This document shows positions 1-8,081 of a stretch of 64,000 nt of DNA, one piece after another. A program made the position numbers and the translations under genes. The first letter of the stretch is position 1, and each line of letters starts with the position of its first letter. This DNA comes from Patescibacteria group bacterium. Its GTDB lineage: Bacteria; Patescibacteria; Dojkabacteria; J137. The stretch lies in assembly GCA_963169855.1 (NCBI GenBank), contig CAUJCN010000002.1:753812-817811 (forward strand). Reading direction: 5' to 3'. Under the pieces are notes generated by a model. The model worked only from the letters and a program-made list of their open reading frames with translations, had not been told where the DNA came from and did no database searches.

Positions 1-432
1 AACTTTTTAAAAGATGCCTTAGTGCAAAGTGGTTTGCTCAACTCTGATTCGATACTTCTTACTTTTAATCAGTACTTTAAATTTATTTGTGCTCAACATT
101 TAAATGACGATGATCTGAAGGTAAGGGTTAGGGAAATTCATTTAGAGTATTTAAAGATTTACCCTGAAATCAGGAAAGATTTAGCGGTTGAAGCCACTCT
201 TGCTGAGCAAATTGAATTTGTAGATAAATTATTCCCACCAGCTATGGTGAGAAAATCTATTGCTTCTCTTTTTAGAAAGAATCACAAAATTCCCCTAATT
301 GATGACAACGATGAAGTTGAGCAAAGCACAGGAATGCTTGGGATCAGAGTGCAATCTTGGCCAATAGGTTGCGGAGGTTGTTCATTGGAGCAGGCCTATA
401 GTATTGTAGAAGAATATTATCGTAGCTCTTAA
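1..432 (+). CDS. 3' part of an unknown protein, cut by the window edge
   Basis: The frame is open from base 1, so the real start lies outside the window; a GTG at 22 is only the first in-frame start codon visible. The visible 143 residues are mostly helical and acidic, with a Cys-Gly-Gly-Cys-like stretch (CGGCS) near the C-terminus. I recognise no family. It is followed by a short spacer holding the rpsU promoter, so it is probably not in one operon with rpsU. Confidence 0.6.
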   Translation, partial: NFLKDALVQSGLLNSDSILLTFNQYFKFICAQHLNDDDLKVRVREIHLEYLKIYPEIRKDLAVEATLAEQIEFVDKLFPPAMVRKSIASLFRKNHKIPLIDDNDEVEQSTGMLGIRVQSWPIGCGGCSLEQAYSIVEEYYRSS

Positions 433-456
433 ATTTATACATATCGAGATATCATG

Positions 457-465
457 TGATATAAT
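457..465 (+). promoter_or_regulatory. Extended -10 promoter of rpsU
   Basis: TGATATAAT (TG, one base, perfect TATAAT) lies 32 bases before the rpsU start. Unlike most promoters here it leaves room for a leader of about 25 bases carrying a Shine-Dalgarno sequence. Confidence 0.7.
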
Positions 466-497
466 TGCTTACTATTTTAATTTAGAAAAGGAGTAAT

Positions 498-701
498 ATG
501 TCAGTAGTTGTACACGATGACATGCCAATTGATTTGGCTCTTAGACTTCTCTGGAGAGAAGCTACAAGAGAAGGTGTTTTAGAGAAAAGAGAATCTTTAA
601 GATACTATGTAGCAAAAGCTCAGAAGAAACACGAAAAAAAGAAAGTGTGGGAGAAAATGAAGAGACGAAGTAGTGCAGCAAAAAGAAAAAAGCTGAAATA
701 A
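498..701 (+). CDS. rpsU: Small ribosomal subunit protein bS21
   Basis: Basic 67-residue protein. The N-terminal half (IDLALRLLWREATREGVL) fits the bS21 helix that follows the short N-terminal strand, and the C-terminal half is a Lys/Arg-rich tail (KRRSSAAKRKK), as in bS21. bS21 binds near the 16S 3' end and helps mRNA binding. It is one of the few genes here with a clear Shine-Dalgarno sequence (AAAAGGAG, about 5 bases before the ATG). It is monocistronic: own extended -10 promoter and strong terminator. The size and the basic tail make the call fairly safe. Confidence 0.85.
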   Translation: MSVVVHDDMPIDLALRLLWREATREGVLEKRESLRYYVAKAQKKHEKKKVWEKMKRRSSAAKRKKLK

Positions 702-719
702 TTGGATACAGATTCTAGA

Positions 720-757
720 AATCCTCTGTCCGCTAATGGCGGTTCGGAGGATTTTTT
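720..757 (+). terminator. Rho-independent terminator of rpsU
   Basis: Outer stem AATCCTC/GAGGATT (720-726 with 747-753), inner stem CCGC/GCGG (730-733 with 739-742), then a T run at 752-757. Confidence 0.85.
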
Positions 758-865
758 GTTGGGTTTTTACTACAAAAACATAGACGATTTAAAGCTCAAA
801 GCCGTATACTATTTAAGCATGAATTTTAATCTTTTTGAACTTTAAGCCTTTAAACTTTTTTGATT

Positions 866-2386
866 ATGGCAGATGTCCTTTATAGAAAATACAGATCGAA
901 ATCTTTCGCGGAACTCGTAGGTCAGGAAACAACAGTAGCTGTTTTAAAAGAGGCAATCAAGCAAAATAAAATAGCTCATGCTTATCTATTTTCAGGTCCT
1001 AGAGGTACTGGAAAAACTTCTGCAGCGAGAATTTTTAGTAAAGCTATAAACTGTGAGAAATTTACAGAATTAGGTGATGTTTGCAATGAGTGCATGTATT
1101 GCAAGGCTATCAATAACGTTCAAACACAGGATGTATTAGAGATCGACGCAGCTTCAAACAGAAAGGTAGACGATATTAGAGAATTAAAGAATAACATCGA
1201 TTACCTTCCAACATTACTAAAGAAAAGAATAATTATAATAGACGAAGCTCACATGCTTACTAACGAAGCGTTCAATGCCTTGCTTAAAACTTTAGAAGAG
1301 CCACCAGAGCATATAGTATTCATTTTTGCTACAACAGAATCACATAAGATGCCGATTACTATACTCTCTAGAGTACAGAGGTTTGATTTTAAACTAGGAA
1401 CAAAAACAACTATAATAAATAAGTTAGCTAATATAGCAAAACAAGAAAACTTTGAAGTTGAGGAGGCGGCTTTGGAGCTTGTTTACAAAAAATCAGGAGG
1501 AAGCTACAGAGACTCGGAGAGCTTACTGGGCAAGATTTTAAACAGCACATCGGATAATAAAGTAACTTTGGAAGAAGTGCAGAATTTGCTTGGAATGGTT
1601 TCTGACTCAGAACTGGTTCAGATTTTAGAACTTCTCATCGATGGTAAAGTCGAAGAGTTCATTTCTTTAATTTCTAGTCAAGTTGATTCGGGATTAGATC
1701 TATCTTACTTAGTAGAGCAGCTTTTAGAAAAATGTAGAGATATGCTTCTTCAGACATTTACTACAGATAAAGTCAGATATATGAAGGTAATGAAAGTAGT
1801 TAACGCTCTGATCAAAGCCAAGAGAGATGGAAAAGAATTCACAGATAAACAATTGGTTTTAGAAATTTATTTATCGGAGCTTGGATTAGGGGATGTTCCT
1901 CCAACTAGACCTCCAGAAAGTTCTTCTAGTAAGCCAGTTGCTCCTGAACCTCAGCCTGTAAAAGCTCAAGATTTACCAAAGCCTATCGAAGAAAAGAAAT
2001 TAGAGACTCCAGTTTCTACTTCAAGTATGGTTGCATCTGGAGACTTCAACCAAGCTTCATTCGAAGACACAGTCTTTGATATCCATGGAAGAGTAGGGGG
2101 GTTCATTAGCGGTTGCAGAACTAGCTATTCAGATAATAATTTAACAATTCTTGTAGATGGCGTTTGGAAGCAGAAGCAACTAATTGAGCATACAGTTACT
2201 CTAAAAGAAGCTTTAACTAGAATGGGTTTGACTCCAAATGATATACTTATTGTTGTTGATGATGCTGTTTCTGTACAACAAGTACCACAAGAAACTGTAG
2301 CAGCAGTAGTAGCTCAAGTAGAATCTGCTCCTGTTGAGGTAGGGTCTCTTGATGATAACTCAGCATTAGTCGAAGAATTCATTTAA
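866..2386 (+). CDS. dnaX: DNA polymerase III subunit gamma/tau (clamp loader)
   Basis: ATPase of the sliding-clamp loader. Walker A GPRGTGKT is near residues 44-51, followed by a four-Cys zinc module (C..C..C..C around residues 62-80), Walker B/DEAH-like IIIIDEAH, and a sensor region with LLKTLEEPPEH. The central domain III is followed by a Pro/Glu-rich linker and a short C-terminal part, so it is shorter than E. coli tau (506 residues). I choose ATG at 866 (MADVLYRKYR, the family's usual N-terminus) over the in-frame TTG at 860. First gene of a dnaX-ybaB-recR unit, the classic bacterial order. A TATACT at 805-810 could be its -10 box. Confidence 0.95.
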   Translation: MADVLYRKYRSKSFAELVGQETTVAVLKEAIKQNKIAHAYLFSGPRGTGKTSAARIFSKAINCEKFTELGDVCNECMYCKAINNVQTQDVLEIDAASNRKVDDIRELKNNIDYLPTLLKKRIIIIDEAHMLTNEAFNALLKTLEEPPEHIVFIFATTESHKMPITILSRVQRFDFKLGTKTTIINKLANIAKQENFEVEEAALELVYKKSGGSYRDSESLLGKILNSTSDNKVTLEEVQNLLGMVSDSELVQILELLIDGKVEEFISLISSQVDSGLDLSYLVEQLLEKCRDMLLQTFTTDKVRYMKVMKVVNALIKAKRDGKEFTDKQLVLEIYLSELGLGDVPPTRPPESSSSKPVAPEPQPVKAQDLPKPIEEKKLETPVSTSSMVASGDFNQASFEDTVFDIHGRVGGFISGCRTSYSDNNLTILVDGVWKQKQLIEHTVTLKEALTRMGLTPNDILIVVDDAVSVQQVPQETVAAVVAQVESAPVEVGSLDDNSALVEEFI

Positions 2387-2402
2387 ATATTAAAAAAATC
2401 AT

Positions 2403-2720
2403 ATGGGAATATTAGACATGGCAAAAATGGCACAGAAAGCTATGAAGGCAAGAAGTGCAATGTCAAAAATCAAGGCAGCTGGTAAAAATGGATCTTTAGC
2501 CATGGCTATCGATGGTCTTTACAATGTTACTGATGTAGAGGTTGATAAAGAAACTCTTAAGTCAGAAATTGGATACGAAATTGAAGATAGAGTTTTAGAA
2601 AAAGTTATCAATGTTTTCAAAAACAACATCAAAAGAGCTAGTGCTGATACTAAAAAAGCATTAGAAAAAGAGCTGCAGAACAACACAAGCATGGATGATC
2701 TAAAGAGCATGCTTCAATAA
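2403..2720 (+). CDS. YbaB/EbfC-like nucleoid-associated protein
   Basis: 105 residues, highly charged helical protein with the pattern of YbaB family members: an N-terminal Met/Lys/Ala-rich helix (AKMAQKAMKARSAMSKIKA), a central beta part (AIDGLYNVTDVEVD) and a C-terminal helix ending in LKSML. Known members form dimers with a tweezer shape and bind DNA. The position between dnaX and recR is the conserved place for this gene, which supports the call. Starts 16 bases after dnaX; no Shine-Dalgarno sequence visible. Confidence 0.8.
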   Translation: MGILDMAKMAQKAMKARSAMSKIKAAGKNGSLAMAIDGLYNVTDVEVDKETLKSEIGYEIEDRVLEKVINVFKNNIKRASADTKKALEKELQNNTSMDDLKSMLQ

Positions 2721-2724
2721 AACT

Positions 2725-3330
2725 ATGGCTTTTCCCAAAGAGATACAAGAACTTAGTGATGCGTTTGCTTCTTTGCCTGGAATAGGTCCAAAGTTATCCA
2801 GCAGAATAGCGTTATACCTTTCTGTGGGTGGTAAGAATTTAGCTAAGAAAATAGAGAATGACATCTCGAAAATGGTCCAGAAAATTAGATTATGTGAGCA
2901 ATGCAACAATGTTTCTACAGAATCGTTATGCGAAATTTGCTCAGATTCTCAAAGAGAAAAGCTAGCAATCATAGTAGTAGAAGACTCAATGGATTTATAT
3001 AACATCGAATCAAGTGGGGCTTACAAAGGGCTTTATCACGTTATAGGCGGAGTTATTTCTCCTCTAAACGGTATAACTCCAGACAGATTATTCATTCAAA
3101 GCCTTTTTGATAGAGTAAAACAGGATTCTTCCATATCTGAAATTATTTTTGCCTTAAATCCTTCTGTTGAAGGGGAATCTACGACAATTTTCATCAAAGA
3201 AGGCCTTGCTAATATTAGCTCAAATCTAGAAATGACTCAGTTAGCAAAGGGAATTCCATTTGGGTCAGATATAGAATTTATCTCCGGGCAGACACTTAGA
3301 GACAGTCTTTACAGTAGGAATAAGATCTAA
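2725..3330 (+). CDS. recR: Recombination mediator RecR
   Basis: 201 residues, full length for RecR. Order of parts: helix-hairpin-helix (LPGIGPKLSSRIALYL), a zinc finger (CEQC ... CEIC near residues 57-72), a TOPRIM domain beginning with LAIIVVEDSMDLYNIE, and the conserved GGVISPLNGI and LNPSVEGEST segments. RecR acts with RecO (and RecF) to load RecA on SSB-covered single strands. Four bases separate it from the YbaB gene, so it is cotranscribed with dnaX. Confidence 0.95.
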   Translation: MAFPKEIQELSDAFASLPGIGPKLSSRIALYLSVGGKNLAKKIENDISKMVQKIRLCEQCNNVSTESLCEICSDSQREKLAIIVVEDSMDLYNIESSGAYKGLYHVIGGVISPLNGITPDRLFIQSLFDRVKQDSSISEIIFALNPSVEGESTTIFIKEGLANISSNLEMTQLAKGIPFGSDIEFISGQTLRDSLYSRNKI

Positions 3331-3349
3331 AATTACTTCGTAGAAATCA

Positions 3350-3386
3350 CAACCCTAAAATATCTAATCTCCAAAAATAGGGTTTT
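3350..3386 (+). terminator. Weak terminator-like inverted repeat after recR
   Basis: AACCCTA and TAGGGTT form a 7-bp stem with a loop of more than 20 bases and only four T after it. It separates the recR unit from the rpsF promoter, but folding is weak. Confidence 0.3.
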
Positions 3387-3438
3387 CAATCGTTTAATTT
3401 TGTATTCCGTAAGTCGTTACCCCTTTTATCTTTTTCCC

Positions 3439-3467
3439 TTGTCCTTATTGAAGAGTTTATGTATAAT
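3439..3467 (+). promoter_or_regulatory. Promoter of the rpsF-ssb-rpsR unit
   Basis: TTGTCC (3439-3444), 17 bases, TATAAT (3462-3467): a standard -35/-10 pair with ideal spacing. The leader to the rpsF start is about 20 bases. Confidence 0.7.
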
Positions 3468-3493
3468 TCAGTGATTGTTTTTAGGTTATATAT

Positions 3494-3778
3494 ATGCAGA
3501 AATACGAGTTAGCGTTAGTCTTGAAGCCTCTAAGTAATGAGGAAGTGAAAGACAAATTCATTAACAAACTGGAAGCTCTGGTAAAGAAGCTAGAAGGTAA
3601 TGTTGGAAAGTATAACTATCTTGGAAAAAGATTGTTGGCTTATCCTATTAAAAAGCAGAAGGAAGGTTATTACCTATTCTGTAAGTTAGAAATTTCAAGA
3701 AGCCATGTTGCAGAACTGGATAAATTCTTGAACACAAACCCAGAAGTTCTTAGATCACTAAGAATCAAGGAAGATTAA
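3494..3778 (+). CDS. rpsF: Small ribosomal subunit protein bS6
   Basis: 94 residues with the bS6 ferredoxin-like pattern: MQKYELALVLKP at the start, the YLGKRLLAYPIKKQKEGYYL core and a C-terminal strand ending LRSLRIKED. bS6 pairs with bS18 on the 30S platform. First gene of rpsF-ssb-rpsR, the usual bacterial cluster, here without rplI (bL9) behind it. Confidence 0.95.
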   Translation: MQKYELALVLKPLSNEEVKDKFINKLEALVKKLEGNVGKYNYLGKRLLAYPIKKQKEGYYLFCKLEISRSHVAELDKFLNTNPEVLRSLRIKED

Positions 3779-3802
3779 CTGTAATTAATTATTATTTGAA
3801 GT

Positions 3803-4267
3803 ATGTCAAAGTCTAGATCATTAAACAAAGTGATGTTAATTGGTAACTTAACAAGAAGTCCAATGTTAAAGGAAACTACTGGAGGAGTACAAATTTGCTC
3901 ATTTGGATTAGCAACAAATACATCATGGAAGGACAAGGATGGAAATGTTAAAGAAAAAGCTGAATATCACAACCTAATTGCATTTAATAAATTGGCGGAA
4001 ATCTGCGCAATGGTATTGGATGTTGGAATGTTGGTTTACGCAGAAGGTGAATTAAGAAACAGAGTAACAGAAGGAGAAGACGGAAAAAGACAGTACAGAA
4101 GTGAAATCAAATTAAACGATATGTATGTTCTAGACAGTAAAGGAAAAAAGGGAGTAGGAATTGACTCAGCAAAAGCAGCAGAAGGAAGTGATATGGATGT
4201 AGTTGCAGAAGAAGTGATTACAGAATCAACAGATTCAGATGAATTCAAAAGCGAAGATTTATTCTAA
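3803..4267 (+). CDS. ssb: Single-stranded DNA-binding protein
   Basis: 154 residues. The N-terminal OB fold shows NKVMLIGNLTRSPMLKET, W in TNTSWKDKDGN and EYHNLIAFNKLAEIC, all typical of bacterial SSB. The C-terminal tail is acidic and ends SEDLF, close to the DDIPF tip through which SSB recruits partner proteins, although with one fewer residue and Leu in place of Ile-Pro. Lies 24 bases after rpsF. Confidence 0.95.
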   Translation: MSKSRSLNKVMLIGNLTRSPMLKETTGGVQICSFGLATNTSWKDKDGNVKEKAEYHNLIAFNKLAEICAMVLDVGMLVYAEGELRNRVTEGEDGKRQYRSEIKLNDMYVLDSKGKKGVGIDSAKAAEGSDMDVVAEEVITESTDSDEFKSEDLF

Positions 4268-4316
4268 TCGACATTTTGAATCTTTGAATTTTATATTTAG
4301 AAATTTTTAAAATAAC

Positions 4317-4562
4317 ATGGCTTTAAAGAAAAAAATCAAAAAGAAATACGTTCCTCAAGCAAAATTGTCTTGCCCTTTTGATGGCGATCCTAGTAGAATA
4401 GACTATAAGGATGTTTCTACTCTTAAGAAATACATTTCAACAAGAGGTAGGATTCTTCCTCCTGATAAAACAGGAATTTCTGCAAAGTGCCAAAGAAAAT
4501 TCGCGCTTTCTGTAAAGAGAGCTAGATACATTGCACTATTGCCTTTTGTACAGTACGTCTAA
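4317..4562 (+). CDS. rpsR: Small ribosomal subunit protein bS18
   Basis: 81 residues. The family pattern is clear: IDYKDVSTLKKYISTRGRILP then TGISAKCQRKFALSVKRARY and the ending IALLPFVQYV. An extra CPFDGD segment near the N-terminus gives, with later Cys, possible zinc ligands as in C+ S18 proteins, but only one further Cys is present. Closes the rpsF-ssb-rpsR cluster; the next gene starts four bases later. Confidence 0.93.
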   Translation: MALKKKIKKKYVPQAKLSCPFDGDPSRIDYKDVSTLKKYISTRGRILPPDKTGISAKCQRKFALSVKRARYIALLPFVQYV

Positions 4563-4565
4563 TAA

Positions 4566-5819
4566 ATGATCAAAGAAGAGATCGAGAGCTATCAGAACGA
4601 TAGCTCTACTAAAACTATTGCACCTGTCCTAATAGCCCTTAGCTTTATTATCGGTATAGGTATCGGTGCTTTATTACTCTCAGTTTTCTCCAGTACAGCT
4701 AAATCAGAAACAAACACAAACTCAGCTAATGTAAGTCTAGAAGATTTTATCGACGAACCTTACTTGCAGAATGTTTTGAAAATTTTCAACGAAAGATATC
4801 TACACGAAATCCCAGATAAAAAAGAGGTTACCTACGGAATTGTAAAGGGCTTTATTTCGTCTTTAAACGACAAATACACCAGCTTTTTGGACCCAGAGGA
4901 AGCTAATCAATACCGAGAATCTAGAGACCCCTCATTCGACGGTATAGGCGTTACTTTAAAGTTTGAAGAAGGTTACACTAGAGTAGAAACTGTTCTTAAA
5001 GGCAATCCAGCAGAAGCGGCAGGAGTTTTACCTGGAGATATTATTCTAGAAGTTGATGGAGAAGCGATGGATAATCAATTTCCCACATATGTTTCTAGCA
5101 AAATCAGAGGAGAAAAAGACACTCAAGTTACTCTAAAACTTTACAGAAATGCTTCAGCAGAGATTAAAGAATTTACAATTACTAGAGCTAGAATTGAGAC
5201 TTCAAATATTTCGTGGAAGGAATTAGATAATGGAGTATTCCAGATTTCTATTTCTCAATTCATTGATGTAACACCTTCTGATTTCAACAAGGCTTGGGAT
5301 CAAATCGTAACTGAAATTTTACAGAAAAACTCTAATCCAACAGGAATCATCATGGATTTAAGAGGAAACCCAGGAGGATATGTAGATAGTGTAAAACACG
5401 TCCTAGAAGAATTCCTAAAACAGGATCAAATTATGATGATGGAAAACTCAAAGATTTACGGAAAAGTTATTTATAAAGATAAGAGAGTAGGAAGACTAGA
5501 AAACCTACCTGTATCAGTAATCGTGAACGAAGGAAGTGCATCTGCTTCTGAAATCTTCGCAACAGCTATTCAAGAAAATGAAAGAGGAAAAGTTGTTGGT
5601 AAACCTACAGTTGGAAAGGGTGTAGAGCAAGAAGTTAACGAAAGATTCGAAGATGGAAGCATCTTAGTAATGGTATTCCAAGAATGGTTAACTCCAAAAG
5701 AAAATAGAGTATCTGCAGAAAATCCTGTTAAACCAGATTTCGAAGTAGACTACACTCAAGAAAACTATTCTAACGGAATCGATCCTCAACTAGATAAAGC
5801 TATCGAGATTTTGAGATAA
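4566..5819 (+). CDS. S41 carboxyl-terminal processing protease (CtpA/CtpB type)
   Basis: 417 residues: N-terminal membrane anchor (about residues 18-42), Ctp N-terminal helices, a PDZ domain (about 110-200, FDGIGVTLKFEEG ... PGDIILEVDGE) and the S41 protease core. The catalytic residues can be placed by the family spacing: Ser326 in GSASASE, Lys351 in TVGKG and Gln355, matching the 25 and 29 residue distances in CtpB. It probably cuts C-termini of exported proteins on the outside of the membrane. Joined to rpsR by a four-base gap, so it may be expressed with the ribosomal cluster. Confidence 0.93.
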   Translation: MIKEEIESYQNDSSTKTIAPVLIALSFIIGIGIGALLLSVFSSTAKSETNTNSANVSLEDFIDEPYLQNVLKIFNERYLHEIPDKKEVTYGIVKGFISSLNDKYTSFLDPEEANQYRESRDPSFDGIGVTLKFEEGYTRVETVLKGNPAEAAGVLPGDIILEVDGEAMDNQFPTYVSSKIRGEKDTQVTLKLYRNASAEIKEFTITRARIETSNISWKELDNGVFQISISQFIDVTPSDFNKAWDQIVTEILQKNSNPTGIIMDLRGNPGGYVDSVKHVLEEFLKQDQIMMMENSKIYGKVIYKDKRVGRLENLPVSVIVNEGSASASEIFATAIQENERGKVVGKPTVGKGVEQEVNERFEDGSILVMVFQEWLTPKENRVSAENPVKPDFEVDYTQENYSNGIDPQLDKAIEILR

Positions 5820-5840
5820 TCCCCCCAAAAATCCTTGTAG

Positions 5841-5849
5841 TGATATAAT
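5841..5849 (+). promoter_or_regulatory. Extended -10 promoter, leaderless start
   Basis: TGATATAAT ends exactly 6 bases before the ATG at 5856, so transcription should begin at or next to the start codon. Confidence 0.7.
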
Positions 5850-5855
5850 CCCCGA

Positions 5856-6287
5856 ATGGAGATCCCTAGAGATATATCTACAAACCCCAAATACCTACTA
5901 AATGGTTTAAGAGTCTTTGGTATAGATTCTCCAGATTTAAAGATACTTAAGAGTTCCCATAGGCTGAAGATACTCAGATATCTCTTTATTGACGAGTTAC
6001 CAGAGGAACTAGTTGAACTAGACGATCCTAAGTTCTACTTTTACAAATGTAGAGGTAACTTCATTCAAACTGTTATGGGTACTTTCTGGGCCTTACTTAG
6101 ATATCAACTGATAACCGATAGAGCTCTTAAAATTAAAATAAAAGATTTCTATCAATTTGTGAGAAGTCTGGACTTTACTAAAAAACTGGATAAAAGTGTA
6201 ATAGAAGTTGTTAATCAAATACAAGATGATGTAATTGCGCACCTTGGACCGAAAATATTATCCTTTAATGATTCTGAGAACCTCTGA
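5856..6287 (+). CDS. Unknown helical protein
   Basis: 143 residues, mostly helical, basic and hydrophobic mixed, no signal peptide, no motif I know. The start is fixed by the -10 box 6 bases upstream. Its 3' end overlaps the 3' end of the convergent inositol-monophosphatase-like gene by 30 bases, so the two transcripts are antisense to each other at their ends. One of several unassigned helical proteins in the window. Confidence 0.65.
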   Translation: MEIPRDISTNPKYLLNGLRVFGIDSPDLKILKSSHRLKILRYLFIDELPEELVELDDPKFYFYKCRGNFIQTVMGTFWALLRYQLITDRALKIKIKDFYQFVRSLDFTKKLDKSVIEVVNQIQDDVIAHLGPKILSFNDSENL

Positions 6288-6995
6288 GACTTTAGAAGGG
6301 TCTGCTATAGCAACTATACTTCCTGAATTTGATATCGAATTGTATGTATACTCCGTACCATCTAATTTGTAGATGTTTCCACCATGAGATTTTAAAATGC
6401 CATGCAGAGGAGCAATATCCCAAATATAAATCGCATCATTTGGGTAAACTACAAAATCAATTTCGCCGTTTAACATATTGATAATTGGACGATATCCTCT
6501 TTTTAAATCCTTTCGGGAGACAGTTCTAATAGGATTATTATAACTAACACCTTCTTTCTCAATTGTTCTTAGCATCCCAGAGTTTTCTGTCGTAGCATTT
6601 TCAACTTCATCAAAGATGTTTGTGATTGGATTGTATGTAGTTCCAAAAATTACAGTTCCGTTTCTGATAATCGAAATCATAATGTTGAATCTAGCAACCG
6701 ATTTCAGAAAGTTTCTAGTGCCAGCCAATGGATCTATTGTTATAACTAAGTCATCTTTTGGATATTCTCCTGAATTCGACTCTTCAGAAATGATTTTCGC
6801 GGTAGGGAACAATTCTTGTATTCTTGGAATTAGAAAATCTTGCGACTTTAAGTCAGTAGAAGTTACTGGAGAACCGTCAGCTTTTGTTTCTGTGGTGAAG
6901 TTTCTAGATAGGAAATCTTCTTCAATCATTCTTCCTGTCTCGATTATGGCGTTACGAAGCTTTTCTAGTAAATCTTTTTCAAGTGATTCTATCAT
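6258..6995 (-). CDS. Inositol monophosphatase family protein with an altered metal site
   Basis: 245 residues with the IMPase/FBPase fold signatures: ADGSPVTSTDLKSQ near residue 40, IISEES near 70 (first metal-binding Glu), IDPLAGTRNF near 90 and IWDIAPLHG near 190 (family WD..A). Members remove phosphate from inositol phosphate, histidinol phosphate or PAP. Here the second Asp of the DPxDGT motif is Ala (codon GCT at the place of GAT), which removes a metal ligand, so activity may be lost or changed. The start is supported by TAAAAT 6 bases upstream. Divergent from the DHH gene. Confidence 0.85.
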   Translation of the reverse strand: MIESLEKDLLEKLRNAIIETGRMIEEDFLSRNFTTETKADGSPVTSTDLKSQDFLIPRIQELFPTAKIISEESNSGEYPKDDLVITIDPLAGTRNFLKSVARFNIMISIIRNGTVIFGTTYNPITNIFDEVENATTENSGMLRTIEKEGVSYNNPIRTVSRKDLKRGYRPIINMLNGEIDFVVYPNDAIYIWDIAPLHGILKSHGGNIYKLDGTEYTYNSISNSGSIVAIADPSKVSEVLRIIKG

Positions 6996-7001
6996 GTGTG
7001 A

Positions 7002-7007
7002 ATTTTA
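7002..7007 (-). promoter_or_regulatory. -10 box of the IMPase-like gene, leaderless start
   Basis: On the minus strand TAAAAT is followed by 6 bases and the ATG at 6995. It lies back to back with the DHH gene promoter in a 56-base intergenic region. Confidence 0.6.
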
Positions 7008-7039
7008 ACACTTCAATAGCTTAAAAGCTTAAAATCAGC

Positions 7040-7045
7040 TAAAAT
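7040..7045 (+). promoter_or_regulatory. -10 box of the DHH phosphoesterase gene, leaderless start
   Basis: TAAAAT, 6 bases, then the ATG at 7052. The start codon would be the first or nearly the first transcribed triplet. Confidence 0.6.
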
Positions 7046-7051
7046 ACCAGT

Positions 7052-8077
7052 ATGACTGATCAAATAAAAGAGTTGGCATCAGAAATACTTGAAGTCATCT
7101 TAAAATCAAAAAAAATCCTACTACACTGCCACCCTTACCCCGATCCAGATAGTATTGGGTCTGTTTTGGCTATGTCGGAAGTTCTAAAGCATATGGGGAA
7201 AGAAGTCTTCTCAATAATTGGAGATACGGAGTATCCTCAAAACCTCTTGGGTTTACCAAACTACAAATGGATACAACCAAAAAACTTTACTCAAATAGAT
7301 ACAAGCGAATTTGATTTATTCATTATTTTGGATAGCTCATCAACAGCACAAATTACCAGGTTGGTACCTATTGTGTTTCCAGATAATATGAATACGATAG
7401 TAATTGACCACCATCCTACAAACTCTAAGTTCGGTAAGATTAATTTAGTAGAATCATCGTATTCCTCTACGAGCCAAATATTATATGAGCTTTTTAAATT
7501 ATGGAATGTGGAAGTAAGTCCAGATACTGCAGTTTGTTTATTTATGGGAATCTATGCAGATACAGGTGGTTTTAAATATCTCAATTCAACACCTGAAACA
7601 ATTTTTGTAGCTTCTGAACTTGTAAAGATTAACCCTAACTATCACAAACTTCTTTTTGATTTAGAAAACAGTAAGAAGCCTATAGAGATAGAAATGGTTG
7701 GATTAGCCTTCTCATCTGTTGAAAAATACTTTTCAAATCAGGTCGTATTATCAGTAATTCGTTATGAAGAAATCAAAAAAAGGAATCTGTCCAAGAATGA
7801 TGCTATGGAAGGTCTTGTAGCAAGTCAATTAAGAACTGTAGTTGGTTGGGATTTGGTGGCAAGTCTTGTTGAAGCAGAGCATAATGTAGTTACAGTGAGT
7901 TTAAGAACTAGAGATGAAAACAAATTTGATGTTAGTAAAATCGCTAAAACAGTTGGAGAAAAAGGGGGAGGTCATAAAGGAGCAGCTGGTACTACTATTA
8001 TGGAACCCGTATCCAAAGCGAAGGCAACCCTATTAAGAGCAATTGAGCAAGCTTTTCCTGAACTAGGAAAGCAATAA
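7052..8077 (+). CDS. DHH/DHHA1 phosphoesterase, NrnA-like
   Basis: 341 residues. DHH domain: CHPYPDPDSIGSVLA (metal ligands), FIILDSSS, VIDHHPTN and ADTGGFKY; then a DHHA1 domain with the nucleotide-binding GGGHKGAAGT near the C-terminus. Proteins of this design break down short oligoribonucleotides (nanoRNA), pAp or cyclic dinucleotides in the cytosol; the substrate cannot be told from sequence. Monocistronic, with a leaderless-type promoter shared back to back with the IMPase-like gene. If it is an NrnA, both neighbours could be phosphatases acting on pAp-like products, but that is inference. Confidence 0.9.
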   Translation: MTDQIKELASEILEVILKSKKILLHCHPYPDPDSIGSVLAMSEVLKHMGKEVFSIIGDTEYPQNLLGLPNYKWIQPKNFTQIDTSEFDLFIILDSSSTAQITRLVPIVFPDNMNTIVIDHHPTNSKFGKINLVESSYSSTSQILYELFKLWNVEVSPDTAVCLFMGIYADTGGFKYLNSTPETIFVASELVKINPNYHKLLFDLENSKKPIEIEMVGLAFSSVEKYFSNQVVLSVIRYEEIKKRNLSKNDAMEGLVASQLRTVVGWDLVASLVEAEHNVVTVSLRTRDENKFDVSKIAKTVGEKGGGHKGAAGTTIMEPVSKAKATLLRAIEQAFPELGKQ

Positions 8078-8081
8078 CTAG

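Noticed and set aside
819..845. Nine-codon frame ATG...TAA before dnaX, as a leader peptide behind TATACT
   Set aside because: Box distance is 8 bases, no regulatory hairpin follows, and such short frames are frequent by chance in AT-rich DNA.
6616..7008. Plus-strand 130-codon frame opposite the IMPase-like gene
   Set aside because: The minus strand carries clear family motifs and a promoter; this frame is its shadow.
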